Below, one piece after another: positions 34,685 through 47,024 of a stretch of 64,000 bases of DNA (within the stretch, counting starts at the first letter, position 1; every line of letters begins with the position of its first letter). The notes under the pieces are model-generated. The model saw only the letters and a program-made list of their open reading frames with translations, did no database searches and was not told the DNA's origin. The DNA comes from Trichuris trichiura. Taxonomy: Eukaryota; Nematoda; Enoplea; Trichinellida; Trichuridae. The DNA lies in assembly GCA_037903355.1 (NCBI GenBank), contig JBAJFE010000062.1:1922001-1986000 (forward strand), read 5' to 3'. A program made the translations under genes and the position numbers.

Positions 34685-34845
34685 ATGGTTGATCTTCGGT
34701 TCACGGCTTTGGTCTGTTTGCTGCACTTGTAAGTAAACTTCAAAATGCCCTCCCAGCAAATGGATGAGCGTAGCTGGTAGGGCATTTTGAAGTTTCCTTA
34801 CAAACACACCAAACGGGCCAAAACCGTGAACTGAAGATCAACCAT
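34685..34845. mobile_element. Foldback MITE-like element
   Basis: Inverted arms ATGGTTGATCTTCGGTTCACGG and its complement at the right end surround an inner pair (ACTTCAAAATGCCCT / AGGGCATTTTGAAGT). A diverged copy lies at 10,395-10,500 (GATCTTCGG.TTCACGG, then TAAGTAAACTTCAAAATGCC), and an end fragment at about 31,270-31,296. No ORF; class unknown. Confidence 0.65.
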
Positions 34846-34887
34846 ACATTAACCGAAACCTGTTAAAGGACACCCAGTTTCGCGAAA

Positions 34888-35060
34888 TGTTAGTACCTCT
34901 GAAGTTGACCACCTCCCTAAGTTGACCGAATTTTGACCACTTGGTTGGTCCGCACATTAATAATATAATATACCCACAGCCTCCCATGTTGACCACCCCG
35001 TATGTTGACCAGTTTTCCCCGGTCCCTTGGGTGGTCAATTTATGGAGGTTCTACTGTATA
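34888..35060. mobile_element. pogo/Tigger-like MITE
   Basis: The right end reads GGTGGTCAATTTATGGAGG then TTCTACTGTA. The left end is the degenerate complement, GTACCTCTGAAGTTGACC. Inside are further GTTGACCA motifs. Ends of the type CAGTAGAACCTC...GACCACC with a TA target are typical of pogo/Tigger elements. No transposase ORF. Confidence 0.6.
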
Positions 35061-35340
35061 TCCCAGGAATTCATTGAAACCCGTAAGATGAAACACTTTA
35101 GCACAATATGGTCACTTGCTACTCGACATCCGTTTCGGAAATTTAGACTAACATTACCTTGAATTATTTTTCAATCTATTATGCTTAACTGGCGAGAGTT
35201 ATGAGAATGTTTTAAAATGATCAAGTAAGGGTGAAAACGTTTGATTTACTTTTCAAGGCCATTTATTGGTGGCTGAAAAACACTAATGCGCAGCACTTGA
35301 CTCACCAAGCGCAAAATTAAACTAATTCGGAGAGTAAATA

Positions 35341-35413
35341 TGCCTCGAGCCGGGATCGAACCAGCGACATTTAGATCTTCAGTCTAACGCTCTCCCTACT
35401 GAGCTATCGAGGC
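35341..35413 (-). tRNA. tRNA-Phe(GAA), copy 2
   Basis: Identical to the copy at 14,414-14,486, in unrelated flanks. Confidence 0.97.
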
Positions 35414-35419
35414 ACAAGT

Positions 35420-37620
35420 AAAAATGTCGAAAGAGGAAATTATAAGGTGACTAAAGCAGAACCTCCATATCCATACATAAAGTGAGTACCGGTTATTGTC
35501 TTTGTTATTTCAAAGTTCGATGCGCACTATAAAGACGATATAACGGTTGTATTCCCGCTAAGTTTGCAGACAGTTTTACTGACAAGAGTTCGAAAACAAA
35601 TCCCACATATGAATATTGGGCTCCTTTTAACAGACGCAAACGTTCTCATGAAGAAAACTATAATTTGTCCACTTAGCACGGTAAACTGGACAAAGAAAGT
35701 TAATGCCCTAACGTTCAAAGTCATGAAGCTCGATATTCAAACCTCCACACCTATCAACCTTTTCGTTGATGGCGGGATACAGTTGCATTGAAATCTTGGA
35801 GTCTTCATTATACTTTTCCTCTCATTGAACGAACAGACCCCAAATTTCTTCATGAAAATCCCGTAGCTTACAGGACTTGTCTGGTCCCATCGTTAGCAGC
35901 AAAATTAAGAATGAAAAAGGTTTATCGTCTTTATCTTTGCCGCGGGTTCAGAAATTCTTATATGAGAATCAAGCCGGAAAATCTGATCTAAACATTGCCA
36001 AAATATCCCAAATTAGGCCACACTTTGTTGCGTTGCACTCTCCAAGGGGATAGGGGCCAGATGACGACATCAACGCCTTCACATCAGACCTTTCGATTCT
36101 CTTTGATTCCATAGCCAACAACAATGAAATGATTTAATGTGGAACTGTATCTTTTTGGATCATTTGTTAAAAAGCATACAGTGACAGCGTTAGCAAAAGA
36201 ACGTCACCGTCCTTTGAAAAGGCAAGACAAATCATGACAGCCTCTGCCGGCGAAATGATTTTCAGTTGACTGGTTTGGACGGTGCACTCAGAAATGCTTG
36301 AGTAGGGCTTTTGCTTCTTACGCAAGTTGTGAACTACGTAACACGAAGTGCAAGGAAAGCGCGTATACCGAGGTTCTGCTGTAAATTATCCAGCTGCCTT
36401 TTCGGTAAACGGTGATGACAATTTTAGTTTGTTTAACCATGAAAGTCTGATGTAAAACGTTTAAGGAAGCATTTTTTTTATCGTTCTGTTAATATGTGCA
36501 CAACGGCGGATTTATAAAGGAATGGTTCTGCTTTGAACAATCACGGATTACCGAAAATCGGGGATGTGATCTCACGACTATTTGAGAAGAATAAGAAAAT
36601 TTACCGAAGACATAAGCATGTGAAGTATTCCACTAAAACAGAAACTGAGTCAGAACAATATCCTTGAAGGCCCACTCTAGGCGCTTAAGGGGTTCTTCTG
36701 CTGATATGAACATTAGTTAAGTCAATCCGAAATTAACAGAATGCTTGGAAGGAGAATAAAGTAGCTACGCCGCTAACAGGAAAATAATTAACGTAACAAC
36801 ATGAAAAAAACGAGCGATTATGCCCAGGACGTAAAATAAGCAATCGCCACATCAGTGAAACGGAAGCAGCGATGCGCTAACAATACAGGGGCTTTATTTA
36901 ACATGTTTCAGGTTACAAGCAACAAATTTGAAAATTTCCAACCGCTGTGAGGCAAACATAATTTTGGGTATACAAAATGCTTAAATATTATAATCATTAA
37001 CATTGCATGGATTGCACTTACTTTCAGCACGTTTTTATTCCAGCTTCGTGATAAAGGAGAAATAACAGCCCCTTCTTGCTATTCTTATGCTTAGTACCTG
37101 AAAACATTTCAGAACACAATCCATCCTGAAGATTTTTAATGCTTCGGTAGCACTAAAATCATCCTTGCGCACCACGACATAATGAGCAGGTTTAATCAGG
37201 GCTTAGATAATATTTTTAGTATAACTGTTTAAGGGTGCCCTATTTACTATATATATTCGTGTTATCACCATCTTCAAAAGGGATTATCTTAGCCAGTGCG
37301 GTTACTCATGTTGAATGGAATAAAGTTTGTGACGCCTGTATGGCGCTAAACATGCTATGTGGATTTCTACCTTCAACAGAATAAAACCTCTCATAATAAC
37401 ATTCAGACTATGCAACAGATGACAGCTATAATAAGCATGATTGCTGCTTGGTGTTCTGAAAGGTTTCACATTTGATATCATAAACTTATTCCAAGTAAAT
37501 TGATGGATCGATAAATAAAGATGATTCCCTGAATAATCATACCGTACAAAAGTACCTGCAAACAGTACGGTCACTTTTTGACCCGCTTGGCGGCCCATGG
37601 AATGTAATCGTTATGAGATT
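35420..37620. other. Intergenic, no supported gene
   Basis: Two adjoining open frames on the + strand (35,564-35,991) have no recognisable motif and no stop-free splice chain. They may be old element remnants. Confidence 0.45.
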
Positions 37621-37628
37621 TTGGATTG

Positions 37629-38144
37629 ATGTATAGCCCTGCGCTTAAGGAAAAGCTGCGTAAACAAGGTCGAACTTATTATTCCCATGCTAAATCTGAT
37701 CATGGTAGCCACTCTGTCAGTGCAAGTCCTAAAGAAATAACTGACCACCATCATTGTACCTCTAATGATAGTCCAATAATTGCCGCTAAAGCCAGTAACA
37801 GCAAACGTGATATTACGCGAAACACAGAGAATCTGACGCAACCTTTTGGCAGTGTTGAACAAAAGCGAGATATATTGCGTCGTTTACGTATTGTTGAACG
37901 TTACAGAAAAGAGGTGTGGTTTTTTACTTGTTCATTCCTTTGCAAATGAGGATGGTTTTAGGAAGCTTTATTGAAGGTAGAACAATTGATACCAAAATGG
38001 TTGAACGTTTGCCAGGACGTAGCGCAGCGCGTTTGGAACCTTTTGCCGGAACCTCGACCATCTCTGGCCGAATTTTTTCGCCAGCTTCACGTTGATCTCG
38101 AGCTGATTCAGTTCGACGAAGCTGAAGACTGTTTCCGTTCGTAG
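37629..38144 (+). CDS. SFR1: SFR1/MEI5-like recombination accessory protein (2 exons)
   Basis: Exons 37629-37913 and 37962-38144 join at phase 0 across a 48-bp intron (GTGTGG...TTTTAG), giving 155 aa. SFR1 with SWI5 stimulates RAD51 filaments in homologous recombination. The N-terminus has ALKEKLRKQGRTY, like the conserved start of SFR1/MEI5. A His/Ser-rich linker follows, then a helical segment (RRLRIVERYRKE) reaching the splice. Exon 2 has VEQLIPKWLNVCQDVAQ and ends LELIQFDEAEDCF, matching the family C-terminus (...LIxKW...LLHYNxxEExF). It is shorter than vertebrate SFR1 because the linker is short. The annotated start is the first ATG; an in-frame TTG precedes it. FANCL follows 182 bp downstream on the same strand. 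Confidence 0.8.
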
Positions 38145-38320
38145 AGAAATTCATACTTTTCGTTCTCGTTCGTTCCATAATTCGGACGTTGTTTCTATTT
38201 ATCCTCCATTAATGGGTACTTTTTTTGTATTTTTTGTTTAATATACAACTGTTTTTGGTTTGCGCTTTTTCATCTTGCAACACTTTCCCTCAAAGCTGTC
38301 CATCTTTCGTAACCAGTTGT

Positions 38321-38326
38321 GTTCAG
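38321..38326 (+). promoter_or_regulatory. Candidate trans-splice acceptor of FANCL
   Basis: GTTCAG abuts the ATG at 38327 with no 5' UTR between, after a pyrimidine-containing stretch in the 182-bp gap from SFR1. A 3' splice site at this place with no exon upstream in the gap is what trans-splicing of an operon's downstream gene would use. Inference only. Confidence 0.5.
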
Positions 38327-40153
38327 ATGGACGTACCTTTATGGCTCCTATGCGACGAAGGTGTGAACATCGTCGGAATGGATACGAATTTGGTGCCTAA
38401 ATTGCTTTGCTTTTTTTAATATTTGCTCTATATGCGTATTATTTAGGATCCTATAATGACAGTTCAAATTCGGAACGACGCATCCGTCGCAGTTTTTGCT
38501 CCATCTAGCGAGCCGTCTATTTCAAGGCCTTTATTTGACCTACAGAGCGAAAATGGGATTGAGTTTCATCAGATAGAAGATGCGATGGTGAATACGCTTC
38601 GTGATATGCAATTCTCCTTCCATTTCATACGTGTATGTTATAGCTGACATGTTTGGCCGGTCGCTCCCACGATGACATTATAATGGAGCATGTTCAGCGG
38701 TTAGAAGTTATCCTGTCTGACCTTACTGCAATTGGTTGGGAAAGGTTTTTGTCTTCTGCGAACATACGAAAGGCTTTTGGAAAGTATTTCCCATGTTTGC
38801 AGAGTTCACAAGCTATCCGCCAATCTGACTGACGTCGTCTTAAAAATAACAGATTCTGATCGTCGGTGCCACTTTATGAATTTGCATTATACGTTGAACT
38901 GGCCAGTCGAATTTACGTGTGACGTTGATCTGCCAGCGTCGTTAGAAATCAACTGGGTTAGAATGCCGCGTGTTGTCCTCCGTTTTGGAATAGTATTTAC
39001 AGAAACAAAAGGCGCCAGCCGTGTTTGAAGCGTTCGTTAACCACGTTGATGCTTGCCGGGATTTGTGGAATCAACTAAAAGCCATAGACACATTCGCGTG
39101 CGTTATTGATCCGAAGCAGCCAAAGTTCTGCGATGTAAAACGCCAACTTTTTCTTGGTACGCTTCCGTTCTTGGCTTTTGCTAGGCTACAGTGTTTATTC
39201 CTACTGACCATAAGCTTAAAAAGTAGCCGTTTAAGGGGAGCTAATCAAATAAGTACCTGAGCATCAATTAGCGTATTGATTGGCGCACCACGTTTTGACG
39301 CTGAAGACTATTCTTGCGTCAGATGAGTAGTTCTGCTTTCTTTCTAGCTTGTAGTATTCATAATCTTACGTTTAGGTACGACAGGCATCAAAACGTTTTT
39401 GTTGAGAAAAAACCTTGCTTATGCCTTGTGTTCCTCGGCAGAGTAGGCATCCAAAGGGCATCTTGTGTACTTCAGCATAATTTATCCTCAAGTATTAATA
39501 AACTTCAACGCCTAATTTTTATGCTTAAGCTAAGCAGTTGTTACCCTTTTTTCTTCTTTAGCTGAAAACGCGAGCATGATTGTTACACTCAACCCGAGTG
39601 AACCGCGCGCGCTGCCTGACATACAGTTTATCGGGCCCGAAAGCCAGCTCAAGCGTTACCACGATCTTGTTAATCGCAATCTGATCTATTGGTGAGTAAA
39701 TAGAACTTTAGGTATTACGAACTAGGAATTCCTTCGTTTTCCAGGGATAAGTCCAACGGAGTTTTGGAAAACCTTCAAAAGCTTTTGGACGGAGCGTTGC
39801 CTGAATTAGACAGCTGTGACGAAGTTGAATTGGAAAACGCGTGTAACACGTCGCTAGATTGTCTTATATGTCAGTGTGATGTTGATTCTGATGGACGAAT
39901 AGCCGACCTTTTTTGCGACAATTGTCACAGTGCATACCATGCCGCCTGCATACGCAAGGTAAGTAAACCCGGATTATTGGGTTAACTGTATGTGCCATCA
40001 ATTTTTTAGTGGGTTCGGCGGCACCCGCAAAGAGTAATCAGTTTTGGGTTCGTCATGGGCCCGTGTCCACACTGCTCGAAGGTGCGAAATCTGCATATTT
40101 TCTGTTACTTTTTCATGTTTTTTCAGATGATCAAAGTGTCCGCGAGAGCATAA
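38327..40153 (+). CDS. FANCL: E3 ubiquitin ligase FANCL (Fanconi anaemia core), 9 exons
   Basis: FANCL ubiquitinates FANCD2/FANCI in DNA interstrand crosslink repair. Exons: 38327-38392, 38447-38632, 38698-38744, 38803-38956, 39003-39156, 39562-39691, 39745-39958, 40010-40081 and 40127-40153. All phases agree and the product is 349 aa (human about 375). An ELF-like N-terminus (VNIVGMDTNLDP) leads to the central UBC-like repeats: LEVILSDLTAIGWER, then PASLEINW, FVNHVDACRDLWNQL and FIGPESQLKRYHDLV. The C-terminal RING of C4HC3 type reads CLICQCD...FCDNCHSAYHAACIRKW...GPCPHCSK. The longest intron (39157-39561, 405 bp) holds no conserved exon. It ends with a short tail MIKVSARA. The order with SFR1 suggests joint expression of recombination and crosslink-repair functions. 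Confidence 0.93.
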
Positions 40154-40704
40154 GCCACAGCAGCAGTTTTAACTTGTCTTTCTGCTTTACCATAAACAAT
40201 TGCCGGCTATAGTGAATATTGTCAAATTCTATTTTGCAACATTTTTCCTTATCGCAAGCGCTGTTCTTTTTCATTTTTATGCAACGCTAGCTTTTTCAAT
40301 AATCGACAGTTTTAAAATTTTGTAAGGAGGCTTGTTGCTTCAACTTAGCAGGTGAAAACCTTAACGGCGAGATAGCATATGAGTAAGATGACGACGTTAA
40401 CTAAAAAAGACCAAAGGTAGTCCGCAACCTCGCCGACCATATCACGCGGTGAACTCTCGACGACATTATATCTTTTATCGACATGTCTGCGGTGGGCTTG
40501 GCATAAAAACGCATTATTTCTCCTTGCTAGCTGAAGCGATCCCACCTAAACACAATATTTCAAACGGATATCTAAGAGTGCGATTAGCTACGGCGTTTTG
40601 GCTTTTAACAAGAGCATCCAATCCAGTTTTATTGGGTAAGCGTTGTTCACTTGTCGCTGGTTGATTTTCCGAATTTTGTTCCCCTAACTTTGCATGCTCT
40701 GCCT

Positions 40705-41603
40705 TTAATTGAAAGCTGATTTTAACTGCTTTGAGAGATTGATCCTTACTGCTTCATCCACAGCAGGTTTTTGCGGTATACTGACAACTGGCATATCCAC
40801 CGATGTTGAATGAAACCCCAGAGTCCACTTGTTTTGGATATCCTATGAATAGTAGTTACTCAAAGCTGACAGCATCGCAACGAATGCGCAACCAACTGTT
40901 AAGGCCGCAGATCTTGGGCATCGATTCATTAGCAAACTTTGCTCACTACTATAGCCCTCTTCTATGCGTAACATCGAGATGGGAAATTCTTCTCTTCCAA
41001 TCGTACGGTAATTCTCAGGAATAGGTGCGATAAACTGAAACATTTTTTTGTTCACGGTCTTCGACGAGTTTTAAAATTCAAAGGTTACCTTGCTGACCTG
41101 GTATTTCCCTCCATGGCAGATGGGAGTATTTTGATTATTCGCTTCGTTTTTTTCTGTCTTATTCTGCAAAGGTATAAATGCAATGCGTATCTTTTCCGAG
41201 TTTTCGTTTCGTATGTCCGCCGGTGTGATGCCTTTGATTTCAGTGAGCTTTTCTGTATTTGCTTCTATAAACGTTCGCTCCAGCTCAATTGGCTCCATCA
41301 CTAAATGGCTTTTTGGAGGTGAAACTGTCGTATATGATTTTTTAAAAGTAGTTATCTAGATTATCCTTAAACCTCGCTTGAGATGCCGCAGTTTCTTTTC
41401 AATGAGTACTTATATTCAGTAACGATAGCTAGTGAAGTGTAAGTTGGAAACGTACCACCCCGCTCCAAGTAAACGACGCATATTTGGGGCCATCTGGAAG
41501 AGTTGACAAGTCTAAGGACCAATGAGGCTTTTCTCTCGCTTTCGAGCACAACATTGACTAGCCGGTCGTTCTTTTTCCCGCAATAAACTGCAACGTCTGA
41601 CAT
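40705..41603 (-). CDS. Unrecognised single-pass membrane protein (4 exons)
   Basis: Exons on the minus strand: 41603-41456, 41300-41089, 41034-40860 and 40787-40705. They join in frame (phases 1, 0, 1) to 205 aa. The introns are 155, 54 and 72 bp. The start MSDVAVYCGKKND lies 12 nt after a 3' splice-like TTCATTCCAG, a possible trans-splice acceptor. The middle is hydrophilic (ELERTFIEANTEKLTEIKG). A likely transmembrane helix is AALTVGCAFVAMLSALIVSI near the C-terminus, followed by a charged tail ending QLKSAF. An alternative acceptor seven bases further would give a shorter tail (IYRKNLLWMKQ). No family is recognised. It is convergent with FANCL. Confidence 0.55.
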
Positions 41604-41639
41604 AACAACTCGCGACTGGAATGAACCTTTGCTTATCAG

Positions 41640-43580
41640 CTATTGCTCATTAAGTTCTGTCATTTTAGATTGTTGCGTAATTGAGTCCTCGAGTAATTAA
41701 AGCATTTTAAAGTGTGCGCTTTAAAGCCTTCGAACCTTATTTCTTAAGGGCCCACTTGTCTTACTGTAACATTGAAAAATCATCGATAATGCAGGTTCAA
41801 ACTCAGCATTCGGCATATTGAAAAGCAGCTGACGTTTCCAAACTTTCTGTCCTAATGTTTCATAATAAATAAACTAGAAAAGCTGTTAAGAATCTCGTTA
41901 AGATTACTTTCCCCGAAATGTTTGCTGCTTGTGCGGCGTATAAGTATTGGCGTAAGAATGTTTCCACATCGATCGTTTAGGCTGCATGGTAATTTGCTGC
42001 TATTAAAATCGATAATGGCTCTTAATCGGTCTTGACGTTCAGTAGCTTTCAAAAAAGGCGCAGTTTGTCTTTTCTTTGCTTGCAGTCAACTTTTTATGGC
42101 AAAGCGGCCATTTTGCTTAATACCGCCTGTGGCTCTTTCGTTACAGCAGAATTAAAGGTGGGAGCGTTTTTGATTTGTATCAATAAACCGAAAATAAGAG
42201 ACGTTTTTGGACAATCATGGCAGCTTTAGACCTAATCAATACTGTTTGTTGTGACGTAAAATCGATGTATAAGGTGCCCAGCTTATTTGAAGACTCCCGC
42301 AGCTTGGCCGGGACTTCTTTATTGCTTCTCCAGCCTGAAAAAGGCTCTAATTGAACGAAGCTTTGAGAAGCAGCCTCTGCTTTTGCCAGCGTTATGAAAC
42401 AGTAATGACAAGGCGCATTGTTTCCTGTAGCTTTGTCAGACTAAGATCCTTTTGGGGCATGACAAAATAATGTGCGCAGCACTAAGGTTTGTTGCCTCAT
42501 TATCAAGCAACAAATATGCTGTTTTTGAATCAGTAATTTTTTTTAGTTATTATTGTTTCCAGGATATGCACGACATGCCGAGTTATTTTACTCTTCGATT
42601 TACAATCATCACTTTACATCCCTGAAAATATTTAGTCGCAGCAGTTAAGGCCGTGTGGATTCACAGGTTAGTTCGCATTCTTCACTGCCCTTCCAACGTG
42701 CGCTTGTAATCACTGAAAGGTTTTGCTCAGTTGCTTTTATTGGAAGCACTGGCATAATTTTTAAATCGGCAGTTGCGGCAAGAAGTTCCGTACGCATATT
42801 TGGGCAGAGAATGCATCGTCGTTGTCATCACTTTTTCAAGCACGCCAGACTTGTTTACCGTCTACGTTCCTATTGACTATTTTGAATTTATTTCAATTTT
42901 CAGTCTGAAATGATGACCGTTGAACTGATTTGAGACTTGGAAGCAGTGAAGGAATTTTTTTTTTATTAAACTGCAATAACTTAGTTAAAGTGCTCTTAAA
43001 GGAGGCACTGCCGTCTTTAAGCTTCAAAAAGGCGTCACTGGATAATGCGTTCTTCGCCCTTCCTTAAGAAGTGGTAGACAATGTATTTTATTTCATTAAT
43101 GATTGTAGTGGAACTATTCTCCATCATAATCTGCTTTTGTTGTAACATTCCAGCATTATCTAGACCCCATAGCTGCTCATTTGCTTAACGAGTTCAATTT
43201 ATTTCAAACATTCTTTCACTGGGTCTACTTTAGCCATAATTAAGCGAAGCAGTGACAAGTTCAATTGAAATGATGGATATGCTCTAAAGGCCATCATCAC
43301 GTGACATTTTCGTTCCTTTGACTGCTTCAGTAGAAATACCCATCCTCTGCAATGAGATCACATCTGTTCAATGCCAGTATCACTGTGCGCGCTTAGCTAT
43401 CGTTGTTGGCAGCTTCAACGAGACAATATCCTCCTAATGGAGCTTTTGTATTTCATTCTTCTGACATCTTTGTCTTTGAAACTTGAATAGCTTTTTCGTG
43501 CGTACACATAGGATGTGGGGTTTAGCAAGTCGACCGCCAAACTTGCGCTATAGTATTGACTGCATCATCATAGCTTGTCT
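41640..43580. other. Intergenic, no supported gene
   Basis: Two short + ORFs (42,032-42,229 and 42,655-42,876) have no motif or splice partners. T-rich sequence suggests non-coding DNA. Confidence 0.45.
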
Positions 43581-43645
43581 TTCAGATCCCGCCTGAAGCA
43601 TGTTGTACTATTGTTATTCGATTCGATGAGACATCGGCTTGGAGA

Positions 43646-44323
43646 ATGTCGGGCGAAGAAGATCCTAATGCCGCTCCTTTGGAAGCAAAGTATCTTATGG
43701 TCGCTACTCCGTCTGGTTTAAGGACAGTTAGCCGAGATTCGCTTGTCACTGAATCGACTCTTTTCTCCGCATCGAGCTTCGTGTCCGCTGATCTAAATCC
43801 AGATGCCGATAATGGGTCTCCCCTTTCCGGAGGAGAAGTTATCTTGAAGAACCTGGTAGAACTTTCGGTCACGCTCCGTCACGATCTCGAAGCGCTGTAC
43901 CCTGACGGGTTCCTTTTTCAAAGCGATTTCTATCAGCGCAGAGGCTCTCCATGCTTTTTGCTTAGGAGTCCTAGCTTAACTTCGCTGAGAAATTTAAAAC
44001 GCTGCATTGGTGAAGGAATTCAAGCGCCACTGTGTAACTATCAAAAGCCGAGGCGAGTTGTGCACTCCATCAGCGCTGATAGCTTACCGCTGCTTTTTCG
44101 CAAGGAGCAGACGACGTGGCAAAAGATGCTTGCAATGTCCAATTTGGTCGTAGCGCAAATAGACTACAACAGGAGATCTTCACCGCAGGCGAGTATGTTA
44201 TGCATCGGACAACCTTCTGGTCACCCGGTTGGCGTGAAAGAAAAGCGGGATAGCATCCTAAGATGGCTCCGTTCAGTCAAGGAAAATGCTTCAGATAATT
44301 ATCAGTCAATAAAAAATGAATGA
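43646..44323 (+). CDS. Unrecognised 225-aa protein, intronless
   Basis: A single open frame starts MSGEEDPNAAPLEAKYLMV and ends NYQSIKNE at 44323, with AATAAA overlapping the stop. It is the longest single-exon ORF in the window apart from the retroelement. A 3' splice-like TGTCTTTCAG ends at 43585, 60 nt before the ATG. The protein is soluble, Ser-rich in the first 70 residues, with a basic middle (QKPRRVVHS) and a charged C-terminal helix (VKEKRDSILRWLRSVKE). No signal peptide, membrane segment or known family is seen. The reverse strand is also open for 96 codons but looks like a shadow. Confidence 0.6.
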   Translation: MSGEEDPNAAPLEAKYLMVATPSGLRTVSRDSLVTESTLFSASSFVSADLNPDADNGSPLSGGEVILKNLVELSVTLRHDLEALYPDGFLFQSDFYQRRGSPCFLLRSPSLTSLRNLKRCIGEGIQAPLCNYQKPRRVVHSISADSLPLLFRKEQTTWQKMLAMSNLVVAQIDYNRRSSPQASMLCIGQPSGHPVGVKEKRDSILRWLRSVKENASDNYQSIKNE

Positions 44324-44329
44324 CTGCTA

Positions 44330-46785
44330 ACTGAGGATTCTGTTGTCTTGGGGAACTATAAAGCACCTACCATATTGAGTCAAATGGTCAGATCCAAGTC
44401 GATTCTGCACGATGGAAGCGGGCTTTTGAATTTACACGTAGTTAGCTGAATCGTCGAAGAGGAAAACTAAAATATTACTTTTCAATGCTTTGTAAACGAT
44501 TACGGAAATTCAACTCCTATTTGGCGTACTGTTGCAGCTTTCAGTTTTCGGACGAGAACAGCTTTGTTCAGGTAAACATTCCGCTACAAACTAGAGCAAT
44601 TTATTTCGCTATTTAGTACGAGTTTGTAATAAGCTTTTACTCATTAATTTTTACCTACAGCAATTGCAGTATCACTCCAAGGAAAGGGGTTGGATTTTGA
44701 AAAGAATCTGCGCCTTTCCTTCTTTTATAGGTGATTCATGGTCGCGCAATAAATTTCAATTTTCACACAAGTCTTAACTAGATACTGACAGGTTTTTAAT
44801 TTCTGATGGTCGAGCAAAATCAAGAAAGATTTAAGTTCCGTAAAGGCTTAGAACGTTGACAGCAGTATTGAAGCCATTCTTATGACGGATTTTGACTAGC
44901 CTTAGGCTATGCTTAAAGCTGAAGCAATGACTTGTGATTGTCCATAAGTTTTAATAAACGAGTTTAGGAAAACAGAACACTTACTCATGTTTTGCCAGCA
45001 TAGAAAGTAACCATCTGTTTTTGGGCATACCGTTGTATTTGCTTGATTCAAGACAAGCGAGCAAGGCGTTGCAAAGTACTATACGATGAGAGGTACCGTT
45101 TACTAGTAGGAAAAAAGCTTGTGACTAAAAATCTGCATAACTTTCTTTATTATTCTTTCCTTTATATAACAATAGGAATTTTTTAAATTTTATGCCAAAA
45201 CACAGTCTGTCAATTCCCTTGTTTTAGCACGTGTTTGATGTTCTGCCTAACATGAACATTAGCGGCTAGTTTTGTTATTGAACTTTCCAAGTTCATCCGG
45301 CAACCGACGAGAGTGATGCTTGCTCTCAAAGCGTCGAATGTACGGAAATGTCCACTCTTTTTGTATGGATGTTCATTAGCGACGTGTTCACGAGATGCTA
45401 TTTTGATCGTTTAAACTGAACGTTAACGAGCTTCAGGTTTTTGACAGCAACAGTTGATCAATTTAATAAATCAACCGCGGCTGCAAAGTACGATGGTTTT
45501 TTAGACGAAATAGATTTTCGATGAAACCATGAAAAGAGACGCGCACGCTGTATTCCCAAGGGTAAATAAAACCACTCTTGCTGATTGAAATCCAAACGAT
45601 TTTCGACCCTCAAATTTTCTAAACCTATTCTTTCACTTCAATTAGCAAATTAGACATTGCCACATTGGAATGCGCGCTTAGTAAAGCATCCATAAATGTC
45701 GTCTCATAGGCCGTACTTCTACAGACTCCAAAAAAATATGAACTACAGTTGGAAAGTTGACTCAAAACGGCAGATATGACAACGACATTAATCTTAGTTG
45801 CGTACAAGTTCGAATCTATGCGGAGCGAGTACAATTTTTATGATAGAAAAAATATTACTGTCAATATGTGTAGAATTGAATACCTCGGCATTTGATATAT
45901 TTTTACCTTAGGCTTTTACGTTGGTCTACATGATTTATGCATGCATTGCAGCTATCAATATAACTGCCTCCAGGGACAACGCTTATTTGAAATTAACTGT
46001 TTAAATGGAATTTCGTAAATGTTTTACGCAGTTGACAAAGATTAACTGGAAAAACTAAATATATTATTGAAAAAAGGCACGTCAATGTTGAAGACCTATA
46101 CTTAAGCAGCGTCGACATGTTGACAGTATGCTATAACGCAGTTTCAACCGTTATGTTTTCGGAGAGAACGAAGAGGCCATTAACTTGCGCATTTTGTGAC
46201 CCTAAACATCTTTCTGACCTTTAAATAGCAAACATTCAGGCGGGTGAAATAAAATGATAGCCAAGCAAGCGTCGCTAACGTCGCAAATGAACCTTAAGTA
46301 GGTTTGTCTTCATTAACGCTTGAAAAAAAAAAGACTAAAATCTTTGCGAAATTGCAAATCTTGCGTACGCCAACGATTCGCCAGTATTTATTATTAACGT
46401 AATGAGTGTTGGAAAGGAACTTATCATAACATTGCTGAAGCAGTCCTTTATGCAATTAATTATAATGACGAAGTTTCAAACAAACCTTGTAATGCCTATC
46501 AGCAGAGATTATGATTTTCAGTAAAAAAGAATGCATGAAAAATATCATCCGCTGCGAGAGTTATAGTATAAACGAATGGCGCCTACGGAGCACAAAGAAG
46601 AGAAGGCCAACGGGCAACAACGTGCAAGGACGTTGATGAACAATGGAAAAAGAGGAATCAGACAAAAAAGCCTACGCATAATTATTTTCATATCTACTTT
46701 ACATTTCGCTTCGTTTTACTTCTATTACTTCATCACTTCGTAAGAAAGTTTTCTTTCCTATCCCTTATTATTTACGCATTTTTAA
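44330..46785. other. Intergenic, no supported gene
   Basis: No RNA gene or conserved exon was found. TTATTT-rich DNA leads into a trinucleotide repeat. Confidence 0.5.
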
Positions 46786-46790
46786 AACTT

Positions 46791-46984
<194 letters not shown>

Positions 46985-47024
46985 TCATCTACCTGTCATG
47001 TTAAACTTATAAATTCTTTTTTCT

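Noticed and set aside
43582..43872. 96-codon minus ORF opposite the 225-aa gene
   Set aside because: Shadow frame; the plus-strand gene has a start, stop and poly-A signal.
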